Source: Dielma sp000508965 (GTDB lineage: Bacteria > Bacillota_I > Bacilli_A > Erysipelotrichales > Erysipelotrichaceae). Taken from it: 64,000 nt of DNA. Location of the stretch: contig BAHV02000010.1 of the NCBI GenBank assembly GCA_000508965.1, forward strand, positions 372,001-436,000. Reading direction: 5' to 3'. The notes beneath the pieces are model-generated. The model saw nothing but the letters and a program-made list of their open reading frames with translations. It was not told the DNA's origin and searched no databases. Made by a program: the position numbers and the translations under genes. Below, in pieces: positions 33,391 through 42,672 of the stretch. The number at the start of each line of letters is the position of its first letter. The stretch's first letter is position 1.

Positions 33391-34323
33391 TTATTTTATA
33401 AAGGAAGCGTGATAAGCTGTTTCATTCATCTGTTTGATTTCCTCATCAGTGAAATGATAATGCTTTTTGATAAATTCGTATTCCTTTTTTAGATTTGTGT
33501 TTGACATTGTCATGTTGTCAGTATTGATTGTAACGAGGATGCCATAATCAAATAATTTTCTTAATGGATAGTCCTTCATGTCATCAACCACTTTTGTATG
33601 CAGATTGCTGATTGGGCATACTTCGAGGACAATTTTCTCATCGCGAACGCGTTTCATCAATTCAGGATCTTCATATACACGGATGCCATGACCCAATCGT
33701 TTGGTTCCGAAATCCAAAGCAGCTTTAATGCTTTCAGGGCCATCACCTTCACCAGCATGAATCGTATATGGAACACCTAAGGAACGCGCCTTGGCAAATA
33801 AATCAGCATACAGATATGTTTTAAATACAATTTCAGCACCGGCAATATCAAAGGCAATCACGCCTTTGCCAAGATATTCCTTCACTAGCAGCAGGGTTTC
33901 CATATTGTCTTCAAATGAATTGCCGCGCATCGCGCAAAGGATCAAGCCAGCCTTCATACCGGTTTCCTGAATACCGCGGTTTAAACCACGGATCGCAGCT
34001 TCCACGATTTCCTTTTGATCGGCGGTCCCGGCACATGATTTCGGTGCGAAACGCAATTCAGCCTGATCCAATCCTTGAGCTGCCAGATCGATCACTAATT
34101 CGTAAGTAACCCGTTCAACCGCAGCCGGTGTGCGGATTACTTGCAGCGGCAGCGTGAAGCGTTCGAGATATTCTTCCAGACTGCGGCAGTCTTCAGGAAC
34201 TTGAATAAAAGGCAGCAGGCCTTCTACACTATCAGCAGGCAATGGAATATTCATTTCTTTGGCTAATTCATAAATAGTCTGTGGTCTAAATGACCCATCG
34301 ATATGTAAGTGTAAATCTATCAT
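33391..34323 (-). CDS. add: Adenosine deaminase
   Basis: A 310-residue zinc hydrolase converting adenosine to inosine. HLHIDGS at residues 5-11 and TIHAGEGDGP supply metal ligands and the catalytic glutamate, KRLGHGIR the active-site histidine and INTDNMTMS the distal aspartate. The family aspartate pair is usually DDP; here TDNM replaces it, so adenine or another 6-aminopurine nucleoside as substrate cannot be excluded. AAGGAG precedes the ATG. Monocistronic. Confidence 0.9.
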   Translation of the reverse strand: MIDLHLHIDGSFRPQTIYELAKEMNIPLPADSVEGLLPFIQVPEDCRSLEEYLERFTLPLQVIRTPAAVERVTYELVIDLAAQGLDQAELRFAPKSCAGTADQKEIVEAAIRGLNRGIQETGMKAGLILCAMRGNSFEDNMETLLLVKEYLGKGVIAFDIAGAEIVFKTYLYADLFAKARSLGVPYTIHAGEGDGPESIKAALDFGTKRLGHGIRVYEDPELMKRVRDEKIVLEVCPISNLHTKVVDDMKDYPLRKLFDYGILVTINTDNMTMSNTNLKKEYEFIKKHYHFTDEEIKQMNETAYHASFIK

Positions 34324-34688
34324 AGTATCTCCTTGTAATTGACAGTTTTCGTCAGTGATTTAATTCATTATACATGAAAACAATTAAAATAGGTAGTCAT
34401 ACATCAAATTAATTAAACGGAATTAGCACGTCAGTAAAAAGCTTACAAAATAGACTCTTTGCGGTTATATCGAGGGTGGTAAAGGCATGGACGCGGATTA
34501 TAAAAAAACCAGATCCTTTGTCTGGTTCAGCTTATTGATGATGGCTTCAATTGCCTTTATTTGGTAATTAGGAAACAGTGGTTTTTCCCCTTACGCTTCC
34601 ATTATACACGATTTGAAAATAAAAGAACAGACTGTTAGTTAGAAAAAGATAACGTATAATAATAAGTATAGATAAGGAGGGATTTTAG
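34324..34688. other. Gene-free spacer between add and hpf
   Basis: Holds a minus-strand terminator hairpin (34502-34527), possibly the end of a short minus-strand RNA starting at a TATAAT at 34606-34601, and on the plus strand a TATAAT near 34652 that probably serves hpf. No convincing ORF was found. Confidence 0.5.
34499..34594 (-). ncRNA. Possible short minus-strand RNA
   Basis: A minus-strand TATAAT (34606-34601) and, about 70 bases on, a terminator hairpin AACCAGA/TCTGGTT (34507-34527) with a seven-U tract. The -35 is poor. The interval has no frame with a proper start codon. Confidence 0.3.
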
Positions 34689-35213
34689 ATGAAAGTCCAA
34701 ATCTACGGTAAGAATGTTACAATTACTCCTGGTATGCAGGAAAAGGTTGAGACAAAGCTGAAATTCTTAGAGAAATATTTTATTATTGATGATAGTGTCA
34801 CAGCCAATGTGTTGGTGAAAATCCATAAAAAGGATATTAAAATTGAAATTACGATCCCAACAAAGATGGCTGTTTTAAGAGCTGAGGTTGCCCACCCTGA
34901 TTATTATGCGGCGGTGGATCTGGCAATAGATAAATTAGAGGATCAGATCAGAAGACAAAAGACACGCCTTGAAAGAAAGCATAAGGATAAATTGTCGATG
35001 GCCTTTATCGGCGAAGCATTAGAAGATGAAGAAGAGGACGTATTAGTTAAGACAAAGACAATTGCTCCTTCCGTAATGGATCTTGAAGAAGCTATCATGC
35101 GTATGGAAATGCTGGGTCATTCATTCTTTATTTATCGTGATGAAGAAAGTGAAACCGTATCCGTAGTTTATAAACGCAATGACGGCGGTTATGGCTTAAT
35201 TGAAACTGAATAA
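34689..35213 (+). CDS. hpf: Ribosome hibernation-promoting factor, long form
   Basis: A 174-residue protein that dimerises 70S ribosomes into inactive 100S particles in stationary phase. Residues 1-100 form the HPF/RaiA beta-alpha domain (MKVQIYGKNVTITPGMQEKV), and residues 118-174 the long-form dimerisation tail (VMDLEEAIMRMEMLGHSFF, YKRNDGGYGLIE). AAGGAGG precedes the ATG. Monocistronic with a terminator. Confidence 0.95.
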   Translation: MKVQIYGKNVTITPGMQEKVETKLKFLEKYFIIDDSVTANVLVKIHKKDIKIEITIPTKMAVLRAEVAHPDYYAAVDLAIDKLEDQIRRQKTRLERKHKDKLSMAFIGEALEDEEEDVLVKTKTIAPSVMDLEEAIMRMEMLGHSFFIYRDEESETVSVVYKRNDGGYGLIETE

Positions 35214-35223
35214 ACTAAAAATG

Positions 35224-35252
35224 GGAACAGAGTGATCTGTTCCTTTTAATTT
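35224..35252 (+). terminator. Terminator of hpf
   Basis: Stem GGAACAG-AGTGAT-CTGTTCC followed by TTTTAATTT. Confidence 0.88.
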
Positions 35253-35492
35253 GGGCATTTGAAGGTTGCATTTAATGTAGGAATTATGCGGAATCAAAGC
35301 GATAGGATTGATGAAGGATGTTAGGCAGGCTCATATTCTTCCTTTTATCATTTTATATGTGGTTGTAACCCTTGATAAATGCTGGTTGCTGATGCAACTC
35401 AATGAATCACTTATCTAAAAAGTGGGCAAATAAATGATTGCTTCAATTTTCATATGATATGATAAGAATAAAATTAGATAGAGGTGAAGCAG

Positions 35493-36182
35493 ATGTGTGA
35501 AAATAAGTGGGAAGAATTAAAGCAAAAGGCTGCTCAGCAAGGCTGTATGTATATTCATGATGGCATGAAGGTTGGGTTAGGCAGCGGTTCAACCATGGTT
35601 TATGCGTTAAATTATTTGGGTGAGCGGGTCAAAGCAGGATTGCGGATACAGGCCGTTTGTTCATCTGATAAAACAGAAGCGTTGGCCCGTGAAATAAAGC
35701 TGCCGATTATTGAAGATCCATCTAAGATTACCCTTGATCTTAATCTTGATGGTGTGGATCAAATCGATCCTCATGGTAATGTAATTAAGGGCGGCGGTGC
35801 AGCGTTAACCAGAGAAAAAATGCTTGCCCAATGGGCAGAAAAAACGATCTGGATCATGGATGAGCGGAAAATGGTTGACAAGCTTGATCAATATTTGCTG
35901 CCGGTGGAGGTTCTGCCGTTTAATCATGAGCATCTGCGCACCGTTTTGATTACGATGGGTTATCAGGTGATGATAAGAAAGCATCAAGGTCAGCCGCTGA
36001 TTACGGATAACGGCGGTTTAATCTTAGATGTTAGAATACCAAATGAGAAAACAATGAGACAGGCGCATCAGGAGCTGATCCAGCTTGCAGGCGTCGTTGA
36101 AACCGGTTATTTTGAAAAACGGCAGTCAACCGCTGTCATTGCCGGCAGCGGGGGCATCAAAATCATCGATTTTAAGGATTAA
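35493..36182 (+). CDS. rpiA: Ribose-5-phosphate isomerase A
   Basis: A 229-residue enzyme interconverting ribose 5-phosphate and ribulose 5-phosphate in the pentose phosphate pathway. VGLGSGSTMVYAL, LNLDGVDQID and VIKGGGAALTREKML are the phosphate-binding and catalytic segments. ATG 35493 is chosen because AGAGGTG is spaced for it; an in-frame GTG at 35484 lies inside that site. The partner enzyme rpe is in the same window near 59 kb but in a different operon. Confidence 0.95.
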   Translation: MCENKWEELKQKAAQQGCMYIHDGMKVGLGSGSTMVYALNYLGERVKAGLRIQAVCSSDKTEALAREIKLPIIEDPSKITLDLNLDGVDQIDPHGNVIKGGGAALTREKMLAQWAEKTIWIMDERKMVDKLDQYLLPVEVLPFNHEHLRTVLITMGYQVMIRKHQGQPLITDNGGLILDVRIPNEKTMRQAHQELIQLAGVVETGYFEKRQSTAVIAGSGGIKIIDFKD

Positions 36183-36416
36183 TAAAACGTGTATCGGCTT
36201 ATTGCTTGCTTTGCTTCATTTGTTTTTTCAATGGTTGGGACACTATTTCTGTTCACAATTTATTGCGGAGGTTTTAAAAAAGAGCGGGGCAGTGCGTCTA
36301 AATAAGCCGTGCTGTCTCTGCCTGCCTTATGATTTTACTTTATTAGCCGAAATGAAATGCTGTTTTGAAGGCAGCATAACCGGTTTATTTCATGACTTCA
36401 ATCTGAATTATCGTTA
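36183..36416 (+). other. Unresolved spacer after rpiA
   Basis: Two short frames compete here: one begins with GTG at 36189 and gives a 38-residue, single-helix peptide; another runs open from inside rpiA to 36417 with a cysteine-rich end (KPCCLCLPYDFTLLAEMKCC). Neither has a ribosome site. It may be a gene remnant. Confidence 0.3.
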
Positions 36417-36508
36417 AAAAAGTCTATATAGGATAAACGTGATGACCCTGCAAGTGTTAGATTTTGGTCTAACTTTCGGGGCTAATCTCTGTTCTATATA
36501 GACTTTTT
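36417..36508. other. Structured RNA element closed by a perfect 15-bp stem
   Basis: AAAAAGTCTATATAG (36417-36431) pairs perfectly with CTATATAGACTTTTT (36494-36508). The 62 bases inside hold a GTTAGA-TTTTGG-TCTAAC hairpin (36456-36473) flanked by CCC and GGGG. Both ends would give a U-tract, so orientation is unclear: it follows rpiA on the plus strand and a small membrane-protein gene on the minus strand. It is larger and more branched than a plain terminator. Confidence 0.5.
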
Positions 36509-36580
36509 AATTTGTTATAAAAAATGTGAATATCTGCGGGATTGTAATACGATCAGGCATTCAGTATAATGAAACTGAAT

Positions 36581-36802
36581 TTATTTCTTTTGCTTTTGGT
36601 CAGCTTCCTCTGCCTGAACGTTATCCAATTTACGGATTCGGGATTGAAAAATACTGGCTGCGACAAGAAAAAACACCGTCAGCATTCCGAAAAAATAAGT
36701 GAAAAGGGCATTGCCAGCCCAACGGAAATAGATCGTCAGGGCAAAGGTTACACACCAGCAGATTAAGGCGGTGCGGCGATGTGCTTGGTTTTCTTTTTTC
36801 AT
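36581..36802 (-). CDS. Small two-helix membrane protein, 73 residues
   Basis: A basic N-terminus (MKKENQAHRR) is followed by two hydrophobic helices (ALICWCVTFALTIYF and LFTYFFGMLTVFFLVAA) and a charged tail, so it is probably in the cytoplasmic membrane. ATG 36802 is preferred because AGAGGTGA lies seven bases upstream. Unknown family. It is divergent from the GNAT gene at 36879. Confidence 0.65.
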   Translation of the reverse strand: MKKENQAHRRTALICWCVTFALTIYFRWAGNALFTYFFGMLTVFFLVAASIFQSRIRKLDNVQAEEADQKQKK

Positions 36803-36878
36803 AAGGTCACCTCTAAACACGGTTAGTATAACATATTTCTTTAACATTGTGCGAATGAATCAGGAAAGGATGATTCTA

Positions 36879-37421
36879 ATGGAAACAAAACGATTAATAC
36901 TGCGTAAATTCAGTCAGCGAGATTTGTTTGATTTTTTTGAGTATGCGAGTCAAGCGGATGTGGGAATCAATGCTGGATGGAAACCACATGTCAAAGTCTC
37001 TGAAAGCTTTGAAATATTGAAAAATTTTATTGCTTCTGATGAAATTTTAGGAATCGAAGAAAAAGCAAGTCATAAGTTAATTGGATCAGTGGGCCTGCAT
37101 CTTGATGAACGTTTTCGGCGCGGGATTGCCAGCCGTGAATTAGGTTATGTTTTAAATCATGATTTTTGGGGATATGGCTATATGAGTGAAGCGGTCAATG
37201 CGGTGCTGTATGCAGGATTTATTAATATGCATCTGGAACTCATCACTTGCGGGCATTATCCGAAAAATGAACGAAGCCGCCGAGTCATCGAAAAAAATGG
37301 TTTTAAATATGAAGGCCTGATCCGTTATCATTCGCGTTTATATACCGGTGAGATCATGGATCTTTGTCAGTATTCAATTACCCGTGAAGAATACATGAAA
37401 ATAAAAAATAACCGTCAGTGA
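36879..37421 (+). CDS. GNAT-family acetyltransferase (RimJ/RimL-like)
   Basis: A 180-residue acetyltransferase starting METKRLILRKFSQRD, the usual RimJ/RimL-type opening. ELGYVLNHDFWGYGYMSEAV is the acetyl-CoA region and YPKNERSRRVIEKNGFKYEG the conserved C-terminal segment. Substrate may be a protein N-terminus or a small molecule. CAGGAAAGGA precedes ATG 36879. Its 3' end overlaps the convergent hypothetical gene by 7 bases. Confidence 0.88.
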   Translation: METKRLILRKFSQRDLFDFFEYASQADVGINAGWKPHVKVSESFEILKNFIASDEILGIEEKASHKLIGSVGLHLDERFRRGIASRELGYVLNHDFWGYGYMSEAVNAVLYAGFINMHLELITCGHYPKNERSRRVIEKNGFKYEGLIRYHSRLYTGEIMDLCQYSITREEYMKIKNNRQ

Positions 37422-37843
37422 GACAGTTTAACTTTATGGTAAGTATAGCCGATGCCGATTATTGCAAGGATTAAAAGAAAGGGCAGTACGATCATCAAAT
37501 CATCAGGTTTATTTAATTCATCGATGTCAGCCGCGCATGGATTCTTTGTGATTTCAAACAGCAATTCAATCTGCGTATCAGTAAAGCCGATCTGACGCAG
37601 CTGTGTCAGCTGTCCATCATCTAATTCACTGCTGCCGTTAATGATTCTGCGGGCTTCCTCAAGCATCCCGGCATCAAATTCAAAACGATTGTCAGGATTT
37701 TCATGGCCTGTATCGGTATCCGTTGCAATTGGCATTTCTGATGCTTGGACAAGTGCTGACCGGGTAAAGGAAAGGGTAAAAACCATTGTAAGCAGCAGGC
37801 CCATTACTAGTATGAATTTATAAAGATATTTGTTTTTGACCAT
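37415..37843 (-). CDS. Hypothetical exported or membrane protein, 142 residues
   Basis: An N-terminal hydrophobic helix (YLYKFILVMGLLLTMVFTL), an extracytoplasmic region of about 80 residues (LEEARRIINGSSELDDGQLT) and a C-terminal helix (MIVLPFLLILAIIGIGYTY) with a short basic tail. ATG 37843 is chosen because GAGGTGATGG precedes it. It lies just downstream of a two-component system on the same strand and may be its accessory protein; the family is unknown to me. Confidence 0.65.
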   Translation of the reverse strand: MVKNKYLYKFILVMGLLLTMVFTLSFTRSALVQASEMPIATDTDTGHENPDNRFEFDAGMLEEARRIINGSSELDDGQLTQLRQIGFTDTQIELLFEITKNPCAADIDELNKPDDLMIVLPFLLILAIIGIGYTYHKVKLSH

Positions 37844-37927
37844 GCCATCACCTCGATTTTTAATCATTATAAGTGATAATTGTGAAAATTAGCTGAACAA
37901 TAACAGAAAATATTATGAAAAGACATA

Positions 37928-39433
37928 TCATTTCGATATGTCTTTAAGTGGTAATTCAAACCAGAAGGTCGTTCCCTTATTTAATTCAGAGCTGACACCA
38001 AATTGGGCATGATGCTGTTCAAGGATACGCTTGACAATACTCAAGCCGATGCCGCTGCCGACTTTGGCCCGCGTGTGATCGCTGTTGGTTCGATAGTAGC
38101 GTTCCCAGATTTTATCAATTTCTTCTTCGCGTATACCTTCACCGGTATCGGCAATCGCTATTTTTATTGTCTGATCATGAATGCTTTGTATGATGCGCAC
38201 CGTTTTATCTTCACCGGTATAATTGATTGCATTAGTACATAGGTTATAAAGCACCTGTGAAATCTGCAGCTCATCAGCCTCGGTATAAACTTTATCATTA
38301 TAATCAAAGTGTATATGATAACCCTCTTGACTGGTTAATGCCTGAAGCCGCTCAATGACTGCAAGGACGGAATCGGTGATACAATACGTTTTCAACATAC
38401 ATTCACTGGCGCCTGAACGCAGTTTGGAAAGATCAAGAACATCATTGACCAAGCGGTTTAAATGATTGGTTTCATCAAGGATCACCTGGATATTCTCCGG
38501 GGTGTTTTCACCTGGAAGATCCCGCATCATTTCCGCATAGCCGCTGATCATCGTCAACGGGGTACGCAGATCATGGGAGATATTGGCAATCAATTCATTG
38601 CGCAGCTTTTCAACCTGCTGGAGATCCTTGGCGGCCTGATTCAGCGTTACTGACAGCTTCTGTACTTCACGGTAGCCATTTACGATTTGATGTACATCAT
38701 AATCACCGCTTGCCAGCTGCTGAGCCTGTTCAGTGATTGTTAAAAGCGGTTTAGTGAGTTGCTTGGAAAGCAGCCAGCCCAGCCATAAAGCAAAAAGGGA
38801 AAGGATGACAGTAAACATAACTAAAAGAATTCGAATCAGATCAACGGTTGAATCCAACGGTGTCAGGCGGGCATCAAGCATTACGATATAAGTACGGTTT
38901 TCGGTATGCACAATACCAGTATAACTGATCTGTTTAATGATCCGCATTGTCTGTTTAAATTTAATCGAACCGGGATCAGAAGCATTGATATCAAATACGG
39001 GTTCTTCCTTGAAAAATGTATTCACATAGATTCCGTCATGAATCTGAGCATCATGAATACGCAGCATAAAATCATCCAGTGAAATCTTGGCGTTGCAGTC
39101 ACGATTATTGATACCTGAATAAATCGAATTGCCAAATTCATCGGTAACGGTCACACAGACGTCATCCTCACGGGAGATTTTTTCAATCAGCTTGTCCGCG
39201 TGTTTTTTATCAACTTCTTCGACAATGCGGTTGCCGGCGCGGGTTAATGAATCCTGCTTGACAAAAGTATAGATGTTTTCAAAAAACACAACCTCTAACA
39301 GCCATAAGAGAATTAATGTCGTTAAGACAAAAATCAACAGGTAGAAAGGCAGCTTAACTTTAATCGAGCTGTTTTTAAGGTCGAGCTGCTTCAGCTTGTC
39401 TAATAAATTTTTTATTTTATTCTTCAGTTTCAA
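37928..39433 (-). CDS. Sensor histidine kinase
   Basis: A 501-residue membrane sensor. Helix 1 (FYLLIFVLTTLILLWLLEVVF) and helix 2 (ILLVMFTVILSLFALWLGWL) enclose an extracellular domain of about 150 residues. A HAMP linker, the H-box ANISHDLRTPLTMISGYAE, the N-box NLCTNAINYT and the G-boxes DTGEGI and GSGIGLSIVKRI follow. The start is TTG 39433; no other start occurs before residue 118. It overlaps the response-regulator gene by 17 bases. The signal is unknown; a D,D-carboxypeptidase gene is divergent from this operon. Confidence 0.92.
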   Translation of the reverse strand: MKLKNKIKNLLDKLKQLDLKNSSIKVKLPFYLLIFVLTTLILLWLLEVVFFENIYTFVKQDSLTRAGNRIVEEVDKKHADKLIEKISREDDVCVTVTDEFGNSIYSGINNRDCNAKISLDDFMLRIHDAQIHDGIYVNTFFKEEPVFDINASDPGSIKFKQTMRIIKQISYTGIVHTENRTYIVMLDARLTPLDSTVDLIRILLVMFTVILSLFALWLGWLLSKQLTKPLLTITEQAQQLASGDYDVHQIVNGYREVQKLSVTLNQAAKDLQQVEKLRNELIANISHDLRTPLTMISGYAEMMRDLPGENTPENIQVILDETNHLNRLVNDVLDLSKLRSGASECMLKTYCITDSVLAVIERLQALTSQEGYHIHFDYNDKVYTEADELQISQVLYNLCTNAINYTGEDKTVRIIQSIHDQTIKIAIADTGEGIREEEIDKIWERYYRTNSDHTRAKVGSGIGLSIVKRILEQHHAQFGVSSELNKGTTFWFELPLKDISK

Positions 39434-40085
39434 ATCGATAACCTACCCCTCGGCATGTGACGATGCAGCTGCCATAAGCACCAAGATTCTTTCTCAATGT
39501 TTTGATATGGGTATCCAATGTGCGGTCATCACCATAAAAATCATATCCCCAAACCGTAGACAGACATTGTTCACGGGAAAGCGCAATCCCTTTATTCTTT
39601 ACTAGATAGAAAAGTAACTCATATTCTTTTGGGGACAGATGCAGCTTCTCACCATCAGCACTGACCGTCCGTGCTGAAAAACTGATTTTTAATCCTTTAT
39701 AAGTAAATTCATTCAGATCACTGCCCTGTGTTCTTTTGATGACCGCACCGATCCGCATCATCAGTTCCCGGACCGAAAACGGTTTGACTACATAATCATC
39801 AACACCAATTTCAAAACCATGAATACGGTCATATTCTTCACCCTTAGCAGAGAGCATGATCACCGGTGTCTGAGCCGTTTTGCGGATCTCTTTGACCGCG
39901 GAATAACCATCAAGCTCAGGCATCATGATATCCATCAGAATCAGATCAAAGCGCATACTCGCGCATTTTGCGATGGCTTCAAAGCCATTCGCTGCTTCCA
40001 CAACTTCATAGCCTTCAAAGACAGCATATTTTTTAATTAGGGTACGAATTTTTTCTTCATCATCTACGATCAGCAGCTTAGCCAT
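39417..40085 (-). CDS. OmpR-family response regulator
   Basis: A 222-residue regulator with a receiver domain (LLIVDDEEKIR, phosphoacceptor in LILMDIMMPELDG, VKPFSVREL) and a winged-helix DNA-binding domain (LSPKEYELLFYLVKNKGIAL, YDFYGDDRTLDTHIKTLRKN). ATG 40085 is chosen because GAGGTGA lies between it and an in-frame ATG at 40094. It pairs with the overlapping histidine kinase. OmpR-type regulators bind direct repeats, but whether it binds the repeats at 20822 and 21792 is not known. Confidence 0.93.
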   Translation of the reverse strand: MAKLLIVDDEEKIRTLIKKYAVFEGYEVVEAANGFEAIAKCASMRFDLILMDIMMPELDGYSAVKEIRKTAQTPVIMLSAKGEEYDRIHGFEIGVDDYVVKPFSVRELMMRIGAVIKRTQGSDLNEFTYKGLKISFSARTVSADGEKLHLSPKEYELLFYLVKNKGIALSREQCLSTVWGYDFYGDDRTLDTHIKTLRKNLGAYGSCIVTCRGVGYRFETEE

Positions 40086-40214
40086 TTCATTCACCTCATT
40101 CTTTTTTTAATTATGCCATAAATTTGTGAAGACTGGCTGAAATTCTTAAAAAAAGTCCAAGTTTTTAGTTCCTTTAGAGTATAATAAGTAATGAATACAG
40201 AGTAAGGAGCTATC

Positions 40215-41453
40215 ATGGGGAAATTTTTGAAAGGATTCATATCGATATGTTGTTGTCTGATCTTCACTCAGCCGTTATCAATTTCAGCTGATACAATTGC
40301 CAGTCAGTATTATGTACTGATGGATGCGAAAACATCAAGAGTGATTGAGGGCAAGGGGGAAGATGATCTCATTTATCCTGCCAGCATGACAAAAATAATG
40401 ACGCTGCTCGTAGCGGCTGAACAACTGAAGGATTTAGATGAAAAAATAACGATCACCGATGAGATGCTGGCGGGTTTGGCAGAAGCAAATGCCAGTGTAG
40501 CCGGTTTTGTCAGCGGTGAAACAGTCAGTGTCCGTGATTTGTTTTATGGTTTAATGCTGCCAAGCGGAGCTGATGCGTGTGTGGCGTTGGCTGTGCGGAT
40601 TGCCGGCGGTGAAGCGGCCTATGTGGAGTTGATGAATGAGCGGGCAGCCAAACTAGGTTTGACGCAGACGCATTTTGTCAACACGACGGGTCTGCATGAG
40701 GATGCACATGTATCAACGGTAAAAGAGATTGCTTTGCTGCTGCAAGAGGCGCTGCGAAATCCAGTCTTTAAAAGTATTTTTGAGACAAAGGAAATTATCA
40801 CTGAAACAACATGGGCACATCCCGAAGGCATTTATCTGATCAGTTCGACCTTCCGCTATGCAGATCCATCCATGGATTATTTAATCGGCGGCAAGACCGG
40901 CTTTACTTATGAAGCGGGGCTTTGTTTAGCCAGTGCCGCTGAAAAAGAGAATATGAGTCTGATTCTAGTTACGGCCAAGGCACCGGCAGAGCTGGGGTAT
41001 CAGCCAATTCATATTCAGGATGCAAAGCTGATTTATGACAGAGCTTTTGATGAGTATCATCAAGTGATGCTCTTAAGTAAAGATGAAGCATTGCCGGCAC
41101 TGACGATCAAACGGAAATTCAAAGAGAATGAGCTTGATTTAAAGGCACCGGAGACAATCACAGCCATTTTGCCTAAAACAGTTGAACGTGAAAGCTGCAG
41201 CTATACTTATCTGAATGAGTCACTGACACCGCCGATAACAAAGGGGGAACTGATTCAGACACTGTTGATAACGTGCGAGGGAGAAGAGATTGCAAGTCTG
41301 CAATTTACGGCTGAGGAAAATATTGAAAAGGATTTACTTTTTCAGTTGTTTACGAAGGAAAATACGGCCCTGTTGTTTGTCATTTTATGTGCGGTAATCG
41401 CATTTGTTTATCGGTTTTTGCATCGTAAGGATAAAATAAATAATGAAATATAA
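40215..41453 (+). CDS. D-alanyl-D-alanine carboxypeptidase (S11 family, DacF-like)
   Basis: A 412-residue penicillin-binding protein that trims the terminal D-alanine of peptidoglycan stems. A signal peptide (ICCCLIFTQPLSISAD) is followed by SMTK (active serine and lysine), SGAD at the usual SxN position (an unusual Ala-Asp there), and the GKTG box. A C-terminal beta domain and a last hydrophobic helix (LLFVILCAVIAFVYRFL) anchor it to the membrane. TAAGGAG precedes the ATG. It diverges from the two-component system. Confidence 0.92.
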   Translation: MGKFLKGFISICCCLIFTQPLSISADTIASQYYVLMDAKTSRVIEGKGEDDLIYPASMTKIMTLLVAAEQLKDLDEKITITDEMLAGLAEANASVAGFVSGETVSVRDLFYGLMLPSGADACVALAVRIAGGEAAYVELMNERAAKLGLTQTHFVNTTGLHEDAHVSTVKEIALLLQEALRNPVFKSIFETKEIITETTWAHPEGIYLISSTFRYADPSMDYLIGGKTGFTYEAGLCLASAAEKENMSLILVTAKAPAELGYQPIHIQDAKLIYDRAFDEYHQVMLLSKDEALPALTIKRKFKENELDLKAPETITAILPKTVERESCSYTYLNESLTPPITKGELIQTLLITCEGEEIASLQFTAEENIEKDLLFQLFTKENTALLFVILCAVIAFVYRFLHRKDKINNEI

Positions 41454-41480
41454 AAGACACGCAAAAGTGTCTTTATTTTA
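41453..41480. terminator. Bidirectional terminator
   Basis: Stem AAAGACAC-GCAAAA-GTGTCTTT followed by ATTTT, between the convergent carboxypeptidase and oxidoreductase genes. Confidence 0.8.
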
Positions 41481-42582
41481 ACTGATTTTCATCGTAGATG
41501 CAGCGCGTACCTTGATGAGCCTGCATGCCGCCCAGACATTTCTTGTTGCAGGCCATGCAGTAATGAATTTCATTTTCACAGCCTTGATTGACCTTATTCA
41601 GCCATTGATCATCAGCCAGCAGCTGCCGGCTCATTGCGGCTAATTGAATGCGTCCTTGAGACAGCTGTTTTTCAATCATTTCAGGATGTGTCAGACGGCC
41701 CACACCACACAAGGGTTTATTACTTAGTTTACGCACCTCATCGCAAAACTTCAAGAAGCAGCCTTCCGCTTTGAAGTATGGGTGGTTTAAGGGCGGAATT
41801 GTATCGGATAAGTCAGAATGATTTGCTAAAGCAACATGAAAAGCATCAGCGCCGGCAGCTTCAAGCAGCGGCACGAAAACTGCTAACTCGCTTTCTAATA
41901 CACCGGCATTGCCGTAATGGGGATTTTCCTGACGGATTGCCAGCTTATAATCAATGGGCATATCGGGAACAGCTTCACGCACTGCCATAATCGCTTCACA
42001 GGCAAAGCGGGCACGATTCTCAGGGCTGCCGCCATATTCATCTATGCGATGATTATAAATGCTTGAAGACATACTGCCGCACATGCGGTCGCCATGGATC
42101 TGAATGATGTCAAAGCCGGCTTTCCGTGCTAGTTTCGCCGCCTCGCCAAACTGTTTGATAATCGTCTTGATTCGCGCAATCGGCATTGAGGTTACATAAT
42201 CCGCTGTCAGATCATTCAGCATAATGCGCAATTGATTCGGCGAATAACGGCCAGCTTTGATATCCGGCATATATTTCATCATCCCCTTAATGTCAGAATC
42301 AGACATATGCAGCTGAGCCGCAGCTAACGCGCCGTTTTCATGAATATGCGCTATTAGTTTTTGATAAGCCATAAAACCATTTTCTTCAAATAAAGATGAC
42401 CCGCGCGCAGGCTCGATTGCAACGTCGCCAAGAATGATCAAGGCAGCTCCGCCCTTGGCAATCCGTCCAAGCTTTTCCATCGTTTCATCCGCTGAAAGCC
42501 CGAATGTCGTCGGGGCAAACACAAGCCGGTTTTTAAGTGTTACGCCTCGCAGCGTAAAAGGTGAATTTAAAAAATCGTACAT
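41473..42582 (-). CDS. Old yellow enzyme-type oxidoreductase with C-terminal Fe-S motif, lacking the FAD/NAD domain
   Basis: A 369-residue FMN barrel enzyme. NRLVFAPTTFGLSADETMEK, IIQIHGDRMCGSM and DEYGGSPENRARF are family landmarks. The C-terminus has C-x2-C-x3-C-x11-C (YCMACNKKCL then RCIYD), the 4Fe-4S set of the 2,4-dienoyl-CoA reductase/BaiCD group, but the FAD- and NAD-binding half of those proteins (about 270 residues) is absent. It would need a separate electron donor. GGAGAT precedes the ATG, and palindromes overlap its promoter. Substrate unknown; enoate or bile-acid-like compounds are possible. Confidence 0.85.
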   Translation of the reverse strand: MYDFLNSPFTLRGVTLKNRLVFAPTTFGLSADETMEKLGRIAKGGAALIILGDVAIEPARGSSLFEENGFMAYQKLIAHIHENGALAAAQLHMSDSDIKGMMKYMPDIKAGRYSPNQLRIMLNDLTADYVTSMPIARIKTIIKQFGEAAKLARKAGFDIIQIHGDRMCGSMSSSIYNHRIDEYGGSPENRARFACEAIMAVREAVPDMPIDYKLAIRQENPHYGNAGVLESELAVFVPLLEAAGADAFHVALANHSDLSDTIPPLNHPYFKAEGCFLKFCDEVRKLSNKPLCGVGRLTHPEMIEKQLSQGRIQLAAMSRQLLADDQWLNKVNQGCENEIHYCMACNKKCLGGMQAHQGTRCIYDENQLK

Positions 42583-42672
42583 TATCTATCTCCAATCCGC
42601 TGATCGTTTGATCAGAACTGTATACATTGAGAAGTATTTGATTTTATGAAGCATAAGCTTGCCGATAAATAC

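Noticed and set aside
36085..36417. A 110-codon frame overlapping the end of rpiA
   Set aside because: It starts inside rpiA without a ribosome site; only the part after 36182 could be meaningful, as a remnant.
36542..36766. TTGTAA-17-TATAAT and a 65-codon plus-strand frame
   Set aside because: It is antisense to the small membrane protein gene, which has a proper ribosome site; the ATG lies next to the -10 and has no ribosome site.
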